This document shows, in pieces, positions 17,572 through 25,643 of a stretch of 38,888 bases of DNA. The notes under the pieces were generated by a model that was not told the DNA's origin, did not search any database, and saw nothing but the letters and a program-made list of their open reading frames with translations. The position numbers were made by a program, and so were the translations under genes. Each line of letters begins with the position of its first letter. The stretch's first letter is position 1. Source of the stretch: Taibaiella sp047605615 (GTDB taxonomy: Bacteria > Bacteroidota > Bacteroidia > Chitinophagales > Chitinophagaceae); contig JASGFI010000008.1 of the NCBI GenBank assembly GCA_047605615.1, forward strand, positions 1-38,888, given 5' to 3'.

Positions 17572-17593
17572 TGATTTTGTGGAATATGGGTGG

Positions 17594-17601
17594 CAAAGGT
17601 A
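17594..17601 (-). promoter_or_regulatory. Putative -7 element of the helicase gene
   Basis: On the minus strand the bases read TACCTTTG, an exact TAnnTTTG match. No good -33 TTG is at the usual distance. The predicted leader is about 16 bases. Confidence 0.45.
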
Positions 17602-17673
17602 CATAAGCCCGGCTTATCTCCTTCGGCGATATTGATTATCTTCGTGCCCCAAGTTTTAAATGTAGCACAGGAA

Positions 17674-18114
17674 ATGTCCATTTGGCATAGCGACGAATAC
17701 AATCTTGAGGCCATAAACGGGCTAAGCAACCATACCATGGCAAGTGTCCTGTCCATGAAATTTACGGCCATCGGCAACGATTACCTGGAGATGCAAATGC
17801 CCGTAACGGAAAGCACCAAACAGCCTTACGGACTGCTGCACGGCGGGGCATCTGCCGCATTGGCCGAAACCGTAGGCAGCGTAGCCAGCAGCATGGTGAT
17901 AGATAGGGAAAAGAACATTTGCGTGGGCCAGGAACTTAACTGCAACCACCTACGGGGCAAGCGCGACGGTATAGTTACGGCTACGGCACGCCCCCTGCAC
18001 CTGGGTGCCACCTCGCACGTGTGGGACATAAAAATTACCGATGAAGCCGGAAAATTAATTTGTGTCGGCCGCTTGACGGTGGCCATTTTAAAACGTAGAG
18101 AAGGCCGAGTTTAA
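17674..18114 (+). CDS. Hotdog-fold thioesterase (PaaI/DHNA-CoA thioesterase-like)
   Basis: The 146-residue protein belongs to the PaaI-like hotdog family, which hydrolyses acyl-CoA or aryl-CoA thioesters. The signature QPYGLLHGGASAALAETVGS holds the HGG turn and the helix glutamate used in catalysis. CVGQELNCNHLR and HLGATSHVWDIKITDEAGKL form the remaining strands. In Bacteroidota such genes often serve menaquinone synthesis (1,4-dihydroxy-2-naphthoyl-CoA), but no other men gene is adjacent, so the substrate is uncertain. I start at the ATG at 17674, since the upstream part of the frame overlaps the helicase promoter and looks non-coding. Its TAA is directly followed by the ATG of the glycosyltransferase, which suggests coupled translation. 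Confidence 0.87.
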   Translation: MSIWHSDEYNLEAINGLSNHTMASVLSMKFTAIGNDYLEMQMPVTESTKQPYGLLHGGASAALAETVGSVASSMVIDREKNICVGQELNCNHLRGKRDGIVTATARPLHLGATSHVWDIKITDEAGKLICVGRLTVAILKRREGRV

Positions 18115-18891
18115 ATGCAATTTCAAGAAATGCCTGTTCCGATAAGTATATGCATAGTGACCAACCGCATTGACAAGTTACTGTTGGAAATAGTGCAACT
18201 ATGCCTTGAAAATGGCCATGAAGTACTGGTGGGCATAGAAAAAAGCGAATGGGGCAAAACGCCAAAAGGTCCTGCGGCTCGTTGGGTGCCGCTGGACTGG
18301 CAAGGCTACGGCGCCACCAAAAACAGGCTTGCCGAAATGGCCGCCAACGACTGGATTCTATCGCTCGATGGCGATGAAATGCCCGATGCGCCCATGCTGG
18401 CTTCCCTAAAGAACGCCAGTGAACTGGATAAGGAAACGGTTTACGGCTTTGGCAGGTTGTCGTATTTGGAGGGGAAGGCCATTAGGCATGGGGCATGGGG
18501 CAACGACAAAGTATGGCGTTTGTACCATAGGAAATGCAGCCGGTGGGATTTGGAAAAAGTGCATGAGCAAATAATGGCGAAAGGCAGGCAGTTGTTACCC
18601 GGCGTTTTGCTGCACCGCACCGCCGATACCCTAAAAGACTATCGGCTAAAGACAGATAGATACGCCACCTTGTCCGCCCAAAAATATTTCGCCAACGACA
18701 AAAAAGCCCCGGCATGGAAACCCGTGTTGTCCGGTACTTTTGCGTGGTTCAAATCGTATGTGCTTCAGGCCGGCTGGCTCGATGGGAAAGGCGGTTGGCA
18801 ATTGGCACTCAACGAAGCGCGGTACAGCTATTTGAAATACAAAAAACTACGCGCGCTTTACGCTTCCGGGTGCGCCGCTTCCAACAGTTGA
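18115..18891 (+). CDS. Family 2 glycosyltransferase (KdtX/WaaE-like)
   Basis: This is a GT-A-fold transferase of 258 residues. The N-terminal strand ISICIVTNRIDKLL fits the family, and the nucleotide-sugar/metal site is SLDGDEMPD at about residues 81-89. The middle region (SYLEGKAIRHGAWGNDKVWRLY) with RWDLEKVHEQ is the usual pattern of WaaE/KdtX-type proteins that add a sugar to the lipopolysaccharide core or similar glycans. No membrane helix is obvious, so it probably works at the inner face of the membrane. It starts right after the thioesterase stop. Its 3' end overlaps the convergent ispH gene by 34 bases. The sugar and acceptor are not known. Confidence 0.87.
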   Translation: MQFQEMPVPISICIVTNRIDKLLLEIVQLCLENGHEVLVGIEKSEWGKTPKGPAARWVPLDWQGYGATKNRLAEMAANDWILSLDGDEMPDAPMLASLKNASELDKETVYGFGRLSYLEGKAIRHGAWGNDKVWRLYHRKCSRWDLEKVHEQIMAKGRQLLPGVLLHRTADTLKDYRLKTDRYATLSAQKYFANDKKAPAWKPVLSGTFAWFKSYVLQAGWLDGKGGWQLALNEARYSYLKYKKLRALYASGCAASNS

Positions 18892-20093
18892 TTTAGGGCA
18901 TTTTCGTTTCCGGTGAGGGCGGCCAGGCGTTGCACCACCCTTTCCACCAAGGCATCGGGGCAACTGGCCCCGGAGGTTATCAACACTTTTATTTCGCTCG
19001 TTTGGGGCAAATAATTGGTTGCATACTCTTCGCAGTGGCTGTGCAGGTTGAAATGTGTTATGGTATCATTGTTTGCCAAGCAATCTTCGTGGTTGATGAA
19101 ATAAGTGGGCAATTTACTTTCGCACAACTCTACCAGGTGCGAGGTGTTGCTGCTGTTGTAGCCGCCAATCACCAAGGCCAACTGCGCATCGGTATCCAAC
19201 ATGGCTGCTACCGCCGTTTGGTTGTCGTTGGTGGCATAGCACAAGGTATCGCGGGTATCGGCAAAACGGCTGCGGATGTGGTCTTCGTCAAGCCGGTAGT
19301 GGTTGGCTATTGCTTGTTTCAAATAATCGGCTATGCCCTGCGTGTCGCTGGCCAGCATGGTGGTTTGGTTCACCACGCCTATGCGCCCCAAATCCTTGGC
19401 GGCATCGAAGCCTTCGCTGTATTGCCCTTTGAATTCTTGGTAAAAATGTTCCAAGGGAATGGCTTCGGCAATGTACAAAGCCAGCCTCTCCGCTTGTGCC
19501 ATGTCTTTGATTACCACGGTGGGCGTATGCGCTTTGCTGTGCGAGAACGTAGCCCTTGTTTCTTCGTGGTTGGGTTTGCCATGCACCACAATGGTATAGC
19601 CGTCGCCACCTATTTTTTCGCTCCGGTTCCATACTTTTTCCACAAAGGGGCAAGTGGTGTTGTAGCGGCGGGGTTCTATGCCTTTGTCTTTAAGCAGTTG
19701 CTCTATTTCGAGCGTGGTGCCGAAGGCCGGGATAATCACTATGTCGGCACTGTTTATTTCCTGCCAGGGAATAAGTTGTTGGCCATAGGTATCCATGATG
19801 AATTGCACCCCTTCGGCCATGAGGTCGGCATTTACCTGTGGGTTATGAATCATTTCGCTCAACAGCAAAATCCTCTTGCCGGGGTTTTCGGTTACGGCCC
19901 TGAAGGCTATTTCAATGGCGTTTTCCACACCGTAACAAAAGCCGAAATGACGTGCCAGCACCACTTCGAGCGTGCCTATCTTTACCCTGGTGGGACTAAA
20001 ATCTTTCTTCAATTTATCTTCGCGCCGCCTACGGTTTTTAATGGCCGTAATCAACGGGCTGCGGTAATGCACCGGTACCTCGAATGTCTTCAT
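18858..20093 (-). CDS. ispH: 4-hydroxy-3-methylbut-2-enyl diphosphate reductase
   Basis: This is the last enzyme of the MEP isoprenoid pathway, reducing HMBPP to IPP and DMAPP with a 4Fe-4S cluster. The three cluster cysteines lie in ARHFGFCYGVENAIE (Cys53), TTCPFVEKVW and SGASCPDALVERV. The 411 residues are longer than the roughly 315 of the Escherichia coli enzyme; the long form, with an N-terminal extension and internal insertions, is the one found in Bacteroidota, cyanobacteria and plants. It starts 13 bases after the arginase-family stop on the same strand, so it is probably its operon partner, although the two reactions are unrelated. The 3' end overlaps the convergent glycosyltransferase. 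Confidence 0.95.
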   Translation of the reverse strand: MKTFEVPVHYRSPLITAIKNRRRREDKLKKDFSPTRVKIGTLEVVLARHFGFCYGVENAIEIAFRAVTENPGKRILLLSEMIHNPQVNADLMAEGVQFIMDTYGQQLIPWQEINSADIVIIPAFGTTLEIEQLLKDKGIEPRRYNTTCPFVEKVWNRSEKIGGDGYTIVVHGKPNHEETRATFSHSKAHTPTVVIKDMAQAERLALYIAEAIPLEHFYQEFKGQYSEGFDAAKDLGRIGVVNQTTMLASDTQGIADYLKQAIANHYRLDEDHIRSRFADTRDTLCYATNDNQTAVAAMLDTDAQLALVIGGYNSSNTSHLVELCESKLPTYFINHEDCLANNDTITHFNLHSHCEEYATNYLPQTSEIKVLITSGASCPDALVERVVQRLAALTGNENALNQLLEAAHPEA

Positions 20094-20106
20094 GTGCTGG
20101 ATGTCG

Positions 20107-21054
20107 CTAATTTACCAGCAGCAAATTTACGCTACGTTGCAGAATATTGAAGGCTATTTCGGCCATTAGGTTTTCTTTGTCCAAGGTGGGGTTTACTTCG
20201 GCTATCTCGAAGCACCACAATTTGTGGTTTTGTATCAATGTGGCGATTAAATCCTCGGCCTCGCGCTCGCGCAGCCCGTTGCGCACCGGCGTGCCCGTGC
20301 CCCGCGATATGCCCGCATCCAGGCTGTCCACGTCGAACGAAAGGTATATGCCGTCGCAATGGCTGAGGTATTGCCCTATTTGCCTCACGGCATTCATCAC
20401 GCCGTATTTGCGTATGTCCTGAACGGTGATGAGTTTTATGTTCTGTTGTTTTATCAGTTCTTCTTCTTCCTGTTCAAAATCGCGCAGGCCCACAAACACT
20501 ACGTCTTCCGGTTGTATCTTGGGGTAAATGTCGCCTATCTTTTTCAGCCTGTGCCACCATTCCACCGTCACGTCGTCCACCTTGTGGGTCTTGTTGGTTT
20601 CGTTGTCCAGCCCCAGCGAGGCGGCCAGCGGCATACCGTGCATGTTGCCCGAAGGCGTGGTGAAGGGCGTGTGCAAATCGGCATGTGCATCTATCCATAT
20701 CACGCCCAGCTTACTGTCGGGTTTGGCCATTTTGATACCGGCAATGGTGCCGCCCGCGGTACTGTGGTCGCCGGACAGCACAATGGGGAAAAGGCCGGAA
20801 TTTATGGTTTCCTGCACTGCATTGGCCACTTTTTCATACATGCCATACACGCCTTTGATACGCTTGGCATAAGGCGACTCGATGGGTTCGTATAATAGGC
20901 GGTTCTCGTCCGGAATGACTTCTGTCGGGATATTTACGAAAAGGCTGCTCATAAAATCGAGCGCGGCTATTTTAATGGCATCTACGCCCAAGCTGGCACC
21001 TCGGGTGCCCGCCCCTATTTCCGAACGCACTTCTATGATTTTTATATTGCGCAT
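20107..21054 (-). CDS. Arginase/agmatinase-family ureohydrolase
   Basis: The 315-residue protein has the binuclear manganese site motifs of ureohydrolases: GDHS (residues 95-98), DAHAD (122-126) and SFDVDSLDAG later. HGMPLA after the second motif and RGTGTPVRNGL near the end fit arginase more than agmatinase, but formiminoglutamase cannot be excluded. The reaction would be hydrolysis of arginine, or a related guanidino compound, to urea and an amine. I prefer the ATG at 21054 over a TTG at 21063. Two -7-like elements are just upstream. It is followed by ispH after 13 bases, and no urease or ornithine gene is nearby. Confidence 0.88.
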   Translation of the reverse strand: MRNIKIIEVRSEIGAGTRGASLGVDAIKIAALDFMSSLFVNIPTEVIPDENRLLYEPIESPYAKRIKGVYGMYEKVANAVQETINSGLFPIVLSGDHSTAGGTIAGIKMAKPDSKLGVIWIDAHADLHTPFTTPSGNMHGMPLAASLGLDNETNKTHKVDDVTVEWWHRLKKIGDIYPKIQPEDVVFVGLRDFEQEEEELIKQQNIKLITVQDIRKYGVMNAVRQIGQYLSHCDGIYLSFDVDSLDAGISRGTGTPVRNGLREREAEDLIATLIQNHKLWCFEIAEVNPTLDKENLMAEIAFNILQRSVNLLLVN

Positions 21055-21060
21055 AGGTTG

Positions 21061-21087
21061 CAAAAATAGGCAAATGCCGCAAATGTA
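21061..21087 (-). promoter_or_regulatory. Two -7-like elements upstream of the arginase-family gene
   Basis: On the minus strand TACATTTG (21087-21080) and TATTTTTG (21068-21061) both match TAnnTTTG exactly. The nearer one ends six bases before the ATG at 21054 and would give a leaderless mRNA; the farther would give a leader of about 20 bases. Neither has a clear -33 TTG. Confidence 0.45.
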
Positions 21088-21284
21088 AGTAGCTACTCAC
21101 CGAATTAAAATTCCGGCAACATTGCGTGCCGGCCTATGTAAAAACCGGCCGGAAGGCAGCAAATGCCCTTGTTGGTAAATTTTAACATGCCCAAACATGG
21201 AACTGAAAAAATATTGCGGGAAATTTACGAAGACAATGCCCCGGGCAAGGTTGGTAATTTTCATCAAACGGGCAAACAGCAATC

Positions 21285-22541
21285 ATGGAACGAATAGAAG
21301 AAAAACTAAAGATACTGGCCGATGCGGCAAAATACGATGTAAGTTGCAGCTCCAGCGGCAGTAAAAGGAAGAATGTTGGCGGCATTGGCGATGCGTCAAG
21401 CTCCGGTATTTGCCACACCTATACGGAAGACGGCAGGTGCGTGTCGTTGCTGAAAATCCTGCTCACCAACCATTGCATTTACGATTGCGCGTTTTGCGTA
21501 AGCCGTAAGAGCAACGACGTGCAGCGTGCCGCTTTTACGGTGGAGGAGGTGGTGTCGCTTACCATGAATTTTTATAGGAGGAATTATATCGAGGGTTTGT
21601 TTTTGAGTTCCGGGATTTTTAAAGATGCCGATTTTACCATGGAGCGGCTTCTGCGGATAGTAAAAAAACTTCGTACAGAGGAGCGGTACAACGGCTACAT
21701 ACATATCAAAACCATTCCGGGCGCCAGCGACGAATTGATTAAGGAAGCGGGCCTTTATGTGGACAGAATGAGCATCAACTTGGAAATGCCTACCGAAGCC
21801 GGACTAAAAATGGTGGCTCCGGACAAAAATCACGAATCGGTAAAGAAGCCACTGGCCTTGGTTCGGGATAAAATTCAAGAAATCAAATCGGAATCCGGCC
21901 TCATCAAGCACGTACCGCAGTTTGTGCCCGCAGGCCAAAGCACGCAAATGGTGATAGGCGCCACGCCCGAAAACGATTGGGAAATAATGAACGTAGCCAA
22001 AACCTTTTACCGGGATTACAAATTGAAAAGAGTGTATTACAGCGGCTATATTCCCGTCAATAACCAAAACAATCTTTTGCCGCAGATAGGTACCGTGCCG
22101 CCCCTGATTCGCGAAAACAGGCTGTACCAAACCGATTGGTTGCTCCGGTTTTACAAATTTGAACTGGAAGAGCTGCTCAACCCCGCGCATACGCAACTGG
22201 ATTTGGACATAGACCCCAAACTAAGTTGGGCATTGCGCAACCCGCAATTGTTTCCAATAGACATAAACAAGGCTCCCTATCAACAAATAATCCGTATTCC
22301 GGGTATAGGCAGGCAGTCGGCCACAAAAATTATACAAGCCAGGAAATTCGGGAAACTTCACGAATACCAGTTAAGGAAAATGGGCATAGCCTTCAGTCGC
22401 GCACGCCATTTCATGGTATGTGCCGATAGCCCATTGATATTGGGCGCACCGAGCATGGCCAGCGTCAAACAAAACATATTGGCAAATAAACACGGCCTCA
22501 GGAACAACGGAAGTAGCACGCAACAGTTAAGCCTATTTTAG
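21285..22541 (+). CDS. Putative DNA modification/repair radical SAM protein
   Basis: The family (known as TIGR03916) is regularly paired with DUF4130/TIGR03915 genes and predicted to act on DNA. The radical SAM cluster motif CX3CX2C is seen as CIYDCAFC (Cys64, 68, 71). A cysteine-bearing N-terminus (SCSSSGSKRK, ICHTYTEDGRC) precedes it. The barrel follows (GLFLSSGIFK, IHIKTIPGAS), and the C-terminus has a helix-hairpin-helix DNA-binding motif (IIRIPGIGRQSATKIIQARK, about residues 336-355). The 418 residues are typical. The stop is directly followed by the ATG of the DUF4130 gene with no spacer, so the pair is translated together. The chemistry performed is not known. Confidence 0.88.
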   Translation: MERIEEKLKILADAAKYDVSCSSSGSKRKNVGGIGDASSSGICHTYTEDGRCVSLLKILLTNHCIYDCAFCVSRKSNDVQRAAFTVEEVVSLTMNFYRRNYIEGLFLSSGIFKDADFTMERLLRIVKKLRTEERYNGYIHIKTIPGASDELIKEAGLYVDRMSINLEMPTEAGLKMVAPDKNHESVKKPLALVRDKIQEIKSESGLIKHVPQFVPAGQSTQMVIGATPENDWEIMNVAKTFYRDYKLKRVYYSGYIPVNNQNNLLPQIGTVPPLIRENRLYQTDWLLRFYKFELEELLNPAHTQLDLDIDPKLSWALRNPQLFPIDINKAPYQQIIRIPGIGRQSATKIIQARKFGKLHEYQLRKMGIAFSRARHFMVCADSPLILGAPSMASVKQNILANKHGLRNNGSSTQQLSLF

Positions 22542-23309
22542 ATGGATTATATATTCGACGGCAGTTACCATGGTTTCCTATGTTGCATCTTTGCTTGTTT
22601 TGAATACAAAGATGACGTTGACAACCTAAGGGTTGACCGATACGACAGTGTGCAAGCCTCCTTTTTCAGTTCCGAAAGAACAATATTGACCGATGCCGAA
22701 AAGGCCGGAAGGGTAAAAAATGGATTGGAAAAAGCAATAGGCACCGGCGCCACACGAGATTTTTATGTTGCCGTATTATCAGAAGACCCACAAGCTTGGA
22801 AAGCTGCATTCAGCATAGCCGTAAGCATTTTTTCCGGACAGGAAAATGTATTGCTGAACTATGGCGATGACCGCGTACTGTATTTTGCCCAGACAGTTAA
22901 AAAGGTGGGCCGCGAGCGGCATAGGATGAAAGCATTTGTGCGCTTCAGCAAAAGTAGCGACGGACTGTATTTTGCATTGGTGGAACCCGACTTTAACGTG
23001 TTGCCGCTCATCGCCAATTTTTTCAGGAACAGGTATGCCGACCAAAGGTGGTTAATCTACGACGTGAAAAGAAAATACGGCTTGAGCTACAACCTGAATT
23101 TTGTAACGGAAGTTACCCTTTCTCCAATAGAAAAGGAAGCTCTGTCGCAAGATGCCACCTTGACCTTGGACGAAGACGATGAGCGCTATCAAACATTATG
23201 GAAGCGTTACTACGCCAGTACCAACATTGCAGCCAGGAAAAACCTAAAGCTCCATGTGCAATATGTGCCCAAGAGATATTGGAAATACTTGGTTGAAAAA
23301 CAAAATTGA
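22542..23309 (+). CDS. DUF4130-family (TIGR03915) putative DNA metabolism protein
   Basis: This is the partner of the upstream radical SAM protein. Family blocks are clear: FDGSYHGFLCCIFACF at the start, then HRMKAFVRFSKSSDGLYFAL and FFRNRYADQRWLIYDVKRKY in the middle, and YQTLWKRYYASTNIAARKN with YVPKRYWKYLVE at the end. In many proteobacteria this domain is fused to UdgX, a uracil-DNA-binding protein, which supports a DNA-repair role; no UdgX domain is present here, so the protein (255 residues) is the stand-alone form. It starts on the base after the upstream stop. Its activity is undefined. Confidence 0.87.
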   Translation: MDYIFDGSYHGFLCCIFACFEYKDDVDNLRVDRYDSVQASFFSSERTILTDAEKAGRVKNGLEKAIGTGATRDFYVAVLSEDPQAWKAAFSIAVSIFSGQENVLLNYGDDRVLYFAQTVKKVGRERHRMKAFVRFSKSSDGLYFALVEPDFNVLPLIANFFRNRYADQRWLIYDVKRKYGLSYNLNFVTEVTLSPIEKEALSQDATLTLDEDDERYQTLWKRYYASTNIAARKNLKLHVQYVPKRYWKYLVEKQN

Positions 23310-23362
23310 TTGTTGGTTGCTGTAATCCCCAAGTACCCTGAAAATTTTGACATTCCCGCATT

Positions 23363-23493
23363 ATGGACTTGAAATCTAACGAACCGTTTTGGCTGGTAAA
23401 AAACGGCCTCATGTACAGCTATCCTTCGCTGAGAACGGATACGGATTGCGATGTATTGCGCACAAGCTGGTAATCGACGTTTATTGTGCACTA
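23363..23493 (+). pseudogene. Remnant of an FAD/NAD(P)-dependent oxidoreductase, gutted near its N-terminus
   Basis: From the ATG at 23363 the 36-codon frame reads MDLKSNEPFWLVKNGLMYSY, then PSLRTDTDCDVL. This is a typical start of a DAO-type FAD oxidoreductase, in which DCDVL leads directly into the Rossmann glycine loop. The glycine loop is absent; the frame ends 12 bases later at 23473. One frame over, from 23458, the bases read AHKLVIDVYCAL, which resembles the helix and second strand that should follow the glycine loop. So about 13 codons are missing with a frame change, and the rest of the gene is gone before the dnaG stop. The product would be inactive. Identification rests on family memory and short sequence, so homology search is needed. 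Confidence 0.6.
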
Positions 23494-23512
23494 ACCCAAA
23501 ACCCAGCCGTCC

Positions 23513-25471
23513 TCATTTTACTATCACTATGGCCATTAGTTCCTTTTCCCTTTGTTTGAGGCTTTGGTGGCTTTTCATCAACACGGCTATTTTGGCTATG
23601 TCTTGCTCGCGTTGCATCTGCTCCATGTTTTCTTGCAGCAACCTACGCAAAAGCTTTAGTTCAAAATAGGCAAAGGTGCTGTCCACTTCTTCTATGTAAA
23701 TGTCGGCGCCGTGCGGTACTTCTATGCGGTGTTTTTGTTGCCAATTTTCGCTGGGCACATAAGGTTCCTGCAAGAGGTCGGCGGTTTTTTGCCTTATCGT
23801 CCGGTCGGCATTGCCGGTAAAAAATTTGAGCGGCGGCAGCTCGCCGGTACGTGTCCATTCGGCATGGTAGGCAGCAACCATTTGCTTGGCCAAGGCCGTT
23901 TCGAGCAAGTCCACGTCTATGGTTTCAAAAAACACTTGCGCCACGCTGCCCTCTTCGCGGTAGCTTTTGTCGCCGTATTCCAGCAGTATTTTTACCAATT
24001 GCCAGTCTTCCTTGCTTTCGGGAACGGCGGCGGCCTTGGCACTGTTTCCAATAATGGTTTCGCCCGTGGCCTCGTCCATGTACCAATTAGGTTCATCGGT
24101 CGGCGGTGCGTTGTGCGTTGCGGCAGCCTTGCGTTCTTGTTGGCGTTGCTCTTGCTGCACCCTGTCGCGTATGAACTTGTTGACAAGGTTCACCATGCCG
24201 GCCTCGTCTATCTGCAGTTTGCGGACACTCTCCTTTATGTAATAATCTTGAAGGGTAAAATCTTCGGCTTTGTTGATTTTGGAAATGGTTTCCGCTATCT
24301 CGTTTACCAATTGCGATTTCTTTATAGGGTCGCCCCCAACTTCCTTCATGCCCACTTCCATGCGGAAGCCTATCACATCGCGCTTATGCTCTTTCACAAA
24401 TTGCTGAAAGGCGGTGCTGCCCTGCTTCTGCACGAAGCTATCGGGGTCCTCGCCTTCCGGCAGCAATACCAATTTTACGTTGAAGCTGTCGGCCAAAGCC
24501 ATGTCCAAGCCGCGCAAGGCGGCTTTGATGCCGGCAGCGTCGCCGTCGTACAATATGGTAAGGTTTTTGGTGAGGTTGGCTATTAATTTCAACTGGCCTT
24601 CGGTAAGCGACGTGCCGCTGCTGGCCACCACATTGGTTACGCCGGCTTGGTGCAGCGAAATGACATCGGTATAGCCTTCCACCAAAAAACATTCGTCCAG
24701 CTTGCCGATGCTTTGCCGCGATTGGTAAAGCCCGTAGAGTACCTTGTTTTTTACGTACAGCGCATTCTCGGGCGAGTTCACGTACTTGGGGGCATGTTCG
24801 CTTTTCTTCAATATCCTGGCGCCAAAACCCAATACCCTGCCCGTGGGGCTGAAGATGGGAAATATGACCCTGCCCTTGTAACTGTCATATACCTTGCCGT
24901 CGCGCATCTTTATCAGCCCGGCCTTTTCCAGTATCGCTTGGTTGTAGCCCTTGGCGGTGGCATCGTTCAGGAAGGCGTCCCAACGGTCGGGGCTGTAGCC
25001 CAGCCTGAATTGGTTTATTATTTCCTGCCTAAAGCCACGTTCCTTGAAATAGCTGCCGCCAATCAATTGGCCTTCGTCCGTATCGTTCAAGATGGCATGG
25101 AAATAGTTGGCCGCATACTCGTTCACTATGCGCAGGCTTTCCTCTATTTGGTGCTGTTGCTTGTATTCTTCGGGTGCTTCCGTTTCGTCCAGCTCTATCT
25201 GGTAATAGTTGGCCAGCCAACGTATGGCTTCCACGAACGAAAACTTTTCGTATTCTTCCACGAAAGTCACTACGTCGCCGCCCTTGCCGCAGCCAAAACA
25301 TTTAAAAATGCCCCTCGAGGGATTTACATTGAACGAAGGCGTTTTTTCGTTGTGGAAAGGGCAATTGCCAATGTAATTGGCACCGCGTTTCTTGAGGCGC
25401 ACAAACTGCCCCACCACATCTACTATGTCGCTCCGGTTTAATACTTGTTGGATAGATTCGGGTGAAATCAT
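23513..25471 (-). CDS. dnaG: DNA primase
   Basis: The primase makes RNA primers for chromosome replication. The N-terminal zinc ribbon is complete (Cys37, His40, Cys58, Cys61 in CPFH and CFGC). The catalytic core shows the RNA-polymerase domain, followed by TOPRIM motifs EGYTD (residues 265-269) and DGDAAG (309-314). The C-terminal third is the variable helicase-binding region, here Gln- and Lys-rich with predicted helices. I use the ATG at 25471 (652 residues), since MISPESIQQVLNRSDIVDVV is the standard start; seven extra codons are possible upstream. A TAGTTTTG element ends eight bases before this ATG. The stop is close to the FAD-oxidoreductase remnant. Confidence 0.96.
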   Translation of the reverse strand: MISPESIQQVLNRSDIVDVVGQFVRLKKRGANYIGNCPFHNEKTPSFNVNPSRGIFKCFGCGKGGDVVTFVEEYEKFSFVEAIRWLANYYQIELDETEAPEEYKQQHQIEESLRIVNEYAANYFHAILNDTDEGQLIGGSYFKERGFRQEIINQFRLGYSPDRWDAFLNDATAKGYNQAILEKAGLIKMRDGKVYDSYKGRVIFPIFSPTGRVLGFGARILKKSEHAPKYVNSPENALYVKNKVLYGLYQSRQSIGKLDECFLVEGYTDVISLHQAGVTNVVASSGTSLTEGQLKLIANLTKNLTILYDGDAAGIKAALRGLDMALADSFNVKLVLLPEGEDPDSFVQKQGSTAFQQFVKEHKRDVIGFRMEVGMKEVGGDPIKKSQLVNEIAETISKINKAEDFTLQDYYIKESVRKLQIDEAGMVNLVNKFIRDRVQQEQRQQERKAAATHNAPPTDEPNWYMDEATGETIIGNSAKAAAVPESKEDWQLVKILLEYGDKSYREEGSVAQVFFETIDVDLLETALAKQMVAAYHAEWTRTGELPPLKFFTGNADRTIRQKTADLLQEPYVPSENWQQKHRIEVPHGADIYIEEVDSTFAYFELKLLRRLLQENMEQMQREQDIAKIAVLMKSHQSLKQREKELMAIVIVK

Positions 25472-25479
25472 GCTATGGG

Positions 25480-25487
25480 CAAAACTA
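25480..25487 (-). promoter_or_regulatory. Putative -7 element of dnaG
   Basis: The minus strand reads TAGTTTTG, an exact TAnnTTTG match, ending eight bases before the ATG at 25471. The mRNA would be leaderless or almost so. No -33 TTG is at the usual spacing, so confidence is moderate. Confidence 0.4.
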
Positions 25488-25580
25488 ACCAATAGTTATG
25501 TCGTTATGAAAAAAGGACACCATCTTTATGTGTAAATAGAGGCTATTCCTTACTTTGCACGCACCAATTCCAATTAACTT

Positions 25581-25609
25581 TTGGCATTGTGGCAAATCCC
25601 TTATTTTTG
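25581..25609 (+). promoter_or_regulatory. Putative promoter of the secreted helical-repeat protein
   Basis: TTG at 25581-25583 and TATTTTTG at 25602-25609 have an 18-base spacer, a good -33/-7 pair. The predicted leader to the ATG at 25644 is about 28 bases. An AGG lies directly before the ATG. Confidence 0.6.
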
Positions 25610-25643
25610 GTAGCATAAACATTGTGGGCCACACAGCCGTAGG

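Noticed and set aside
18930..20150. 406-codon plus-strand open frame
   Set aside because: It lies opposite ispH, whose cysteine motifs are plain; the plus-strand product has no recognisable motif.
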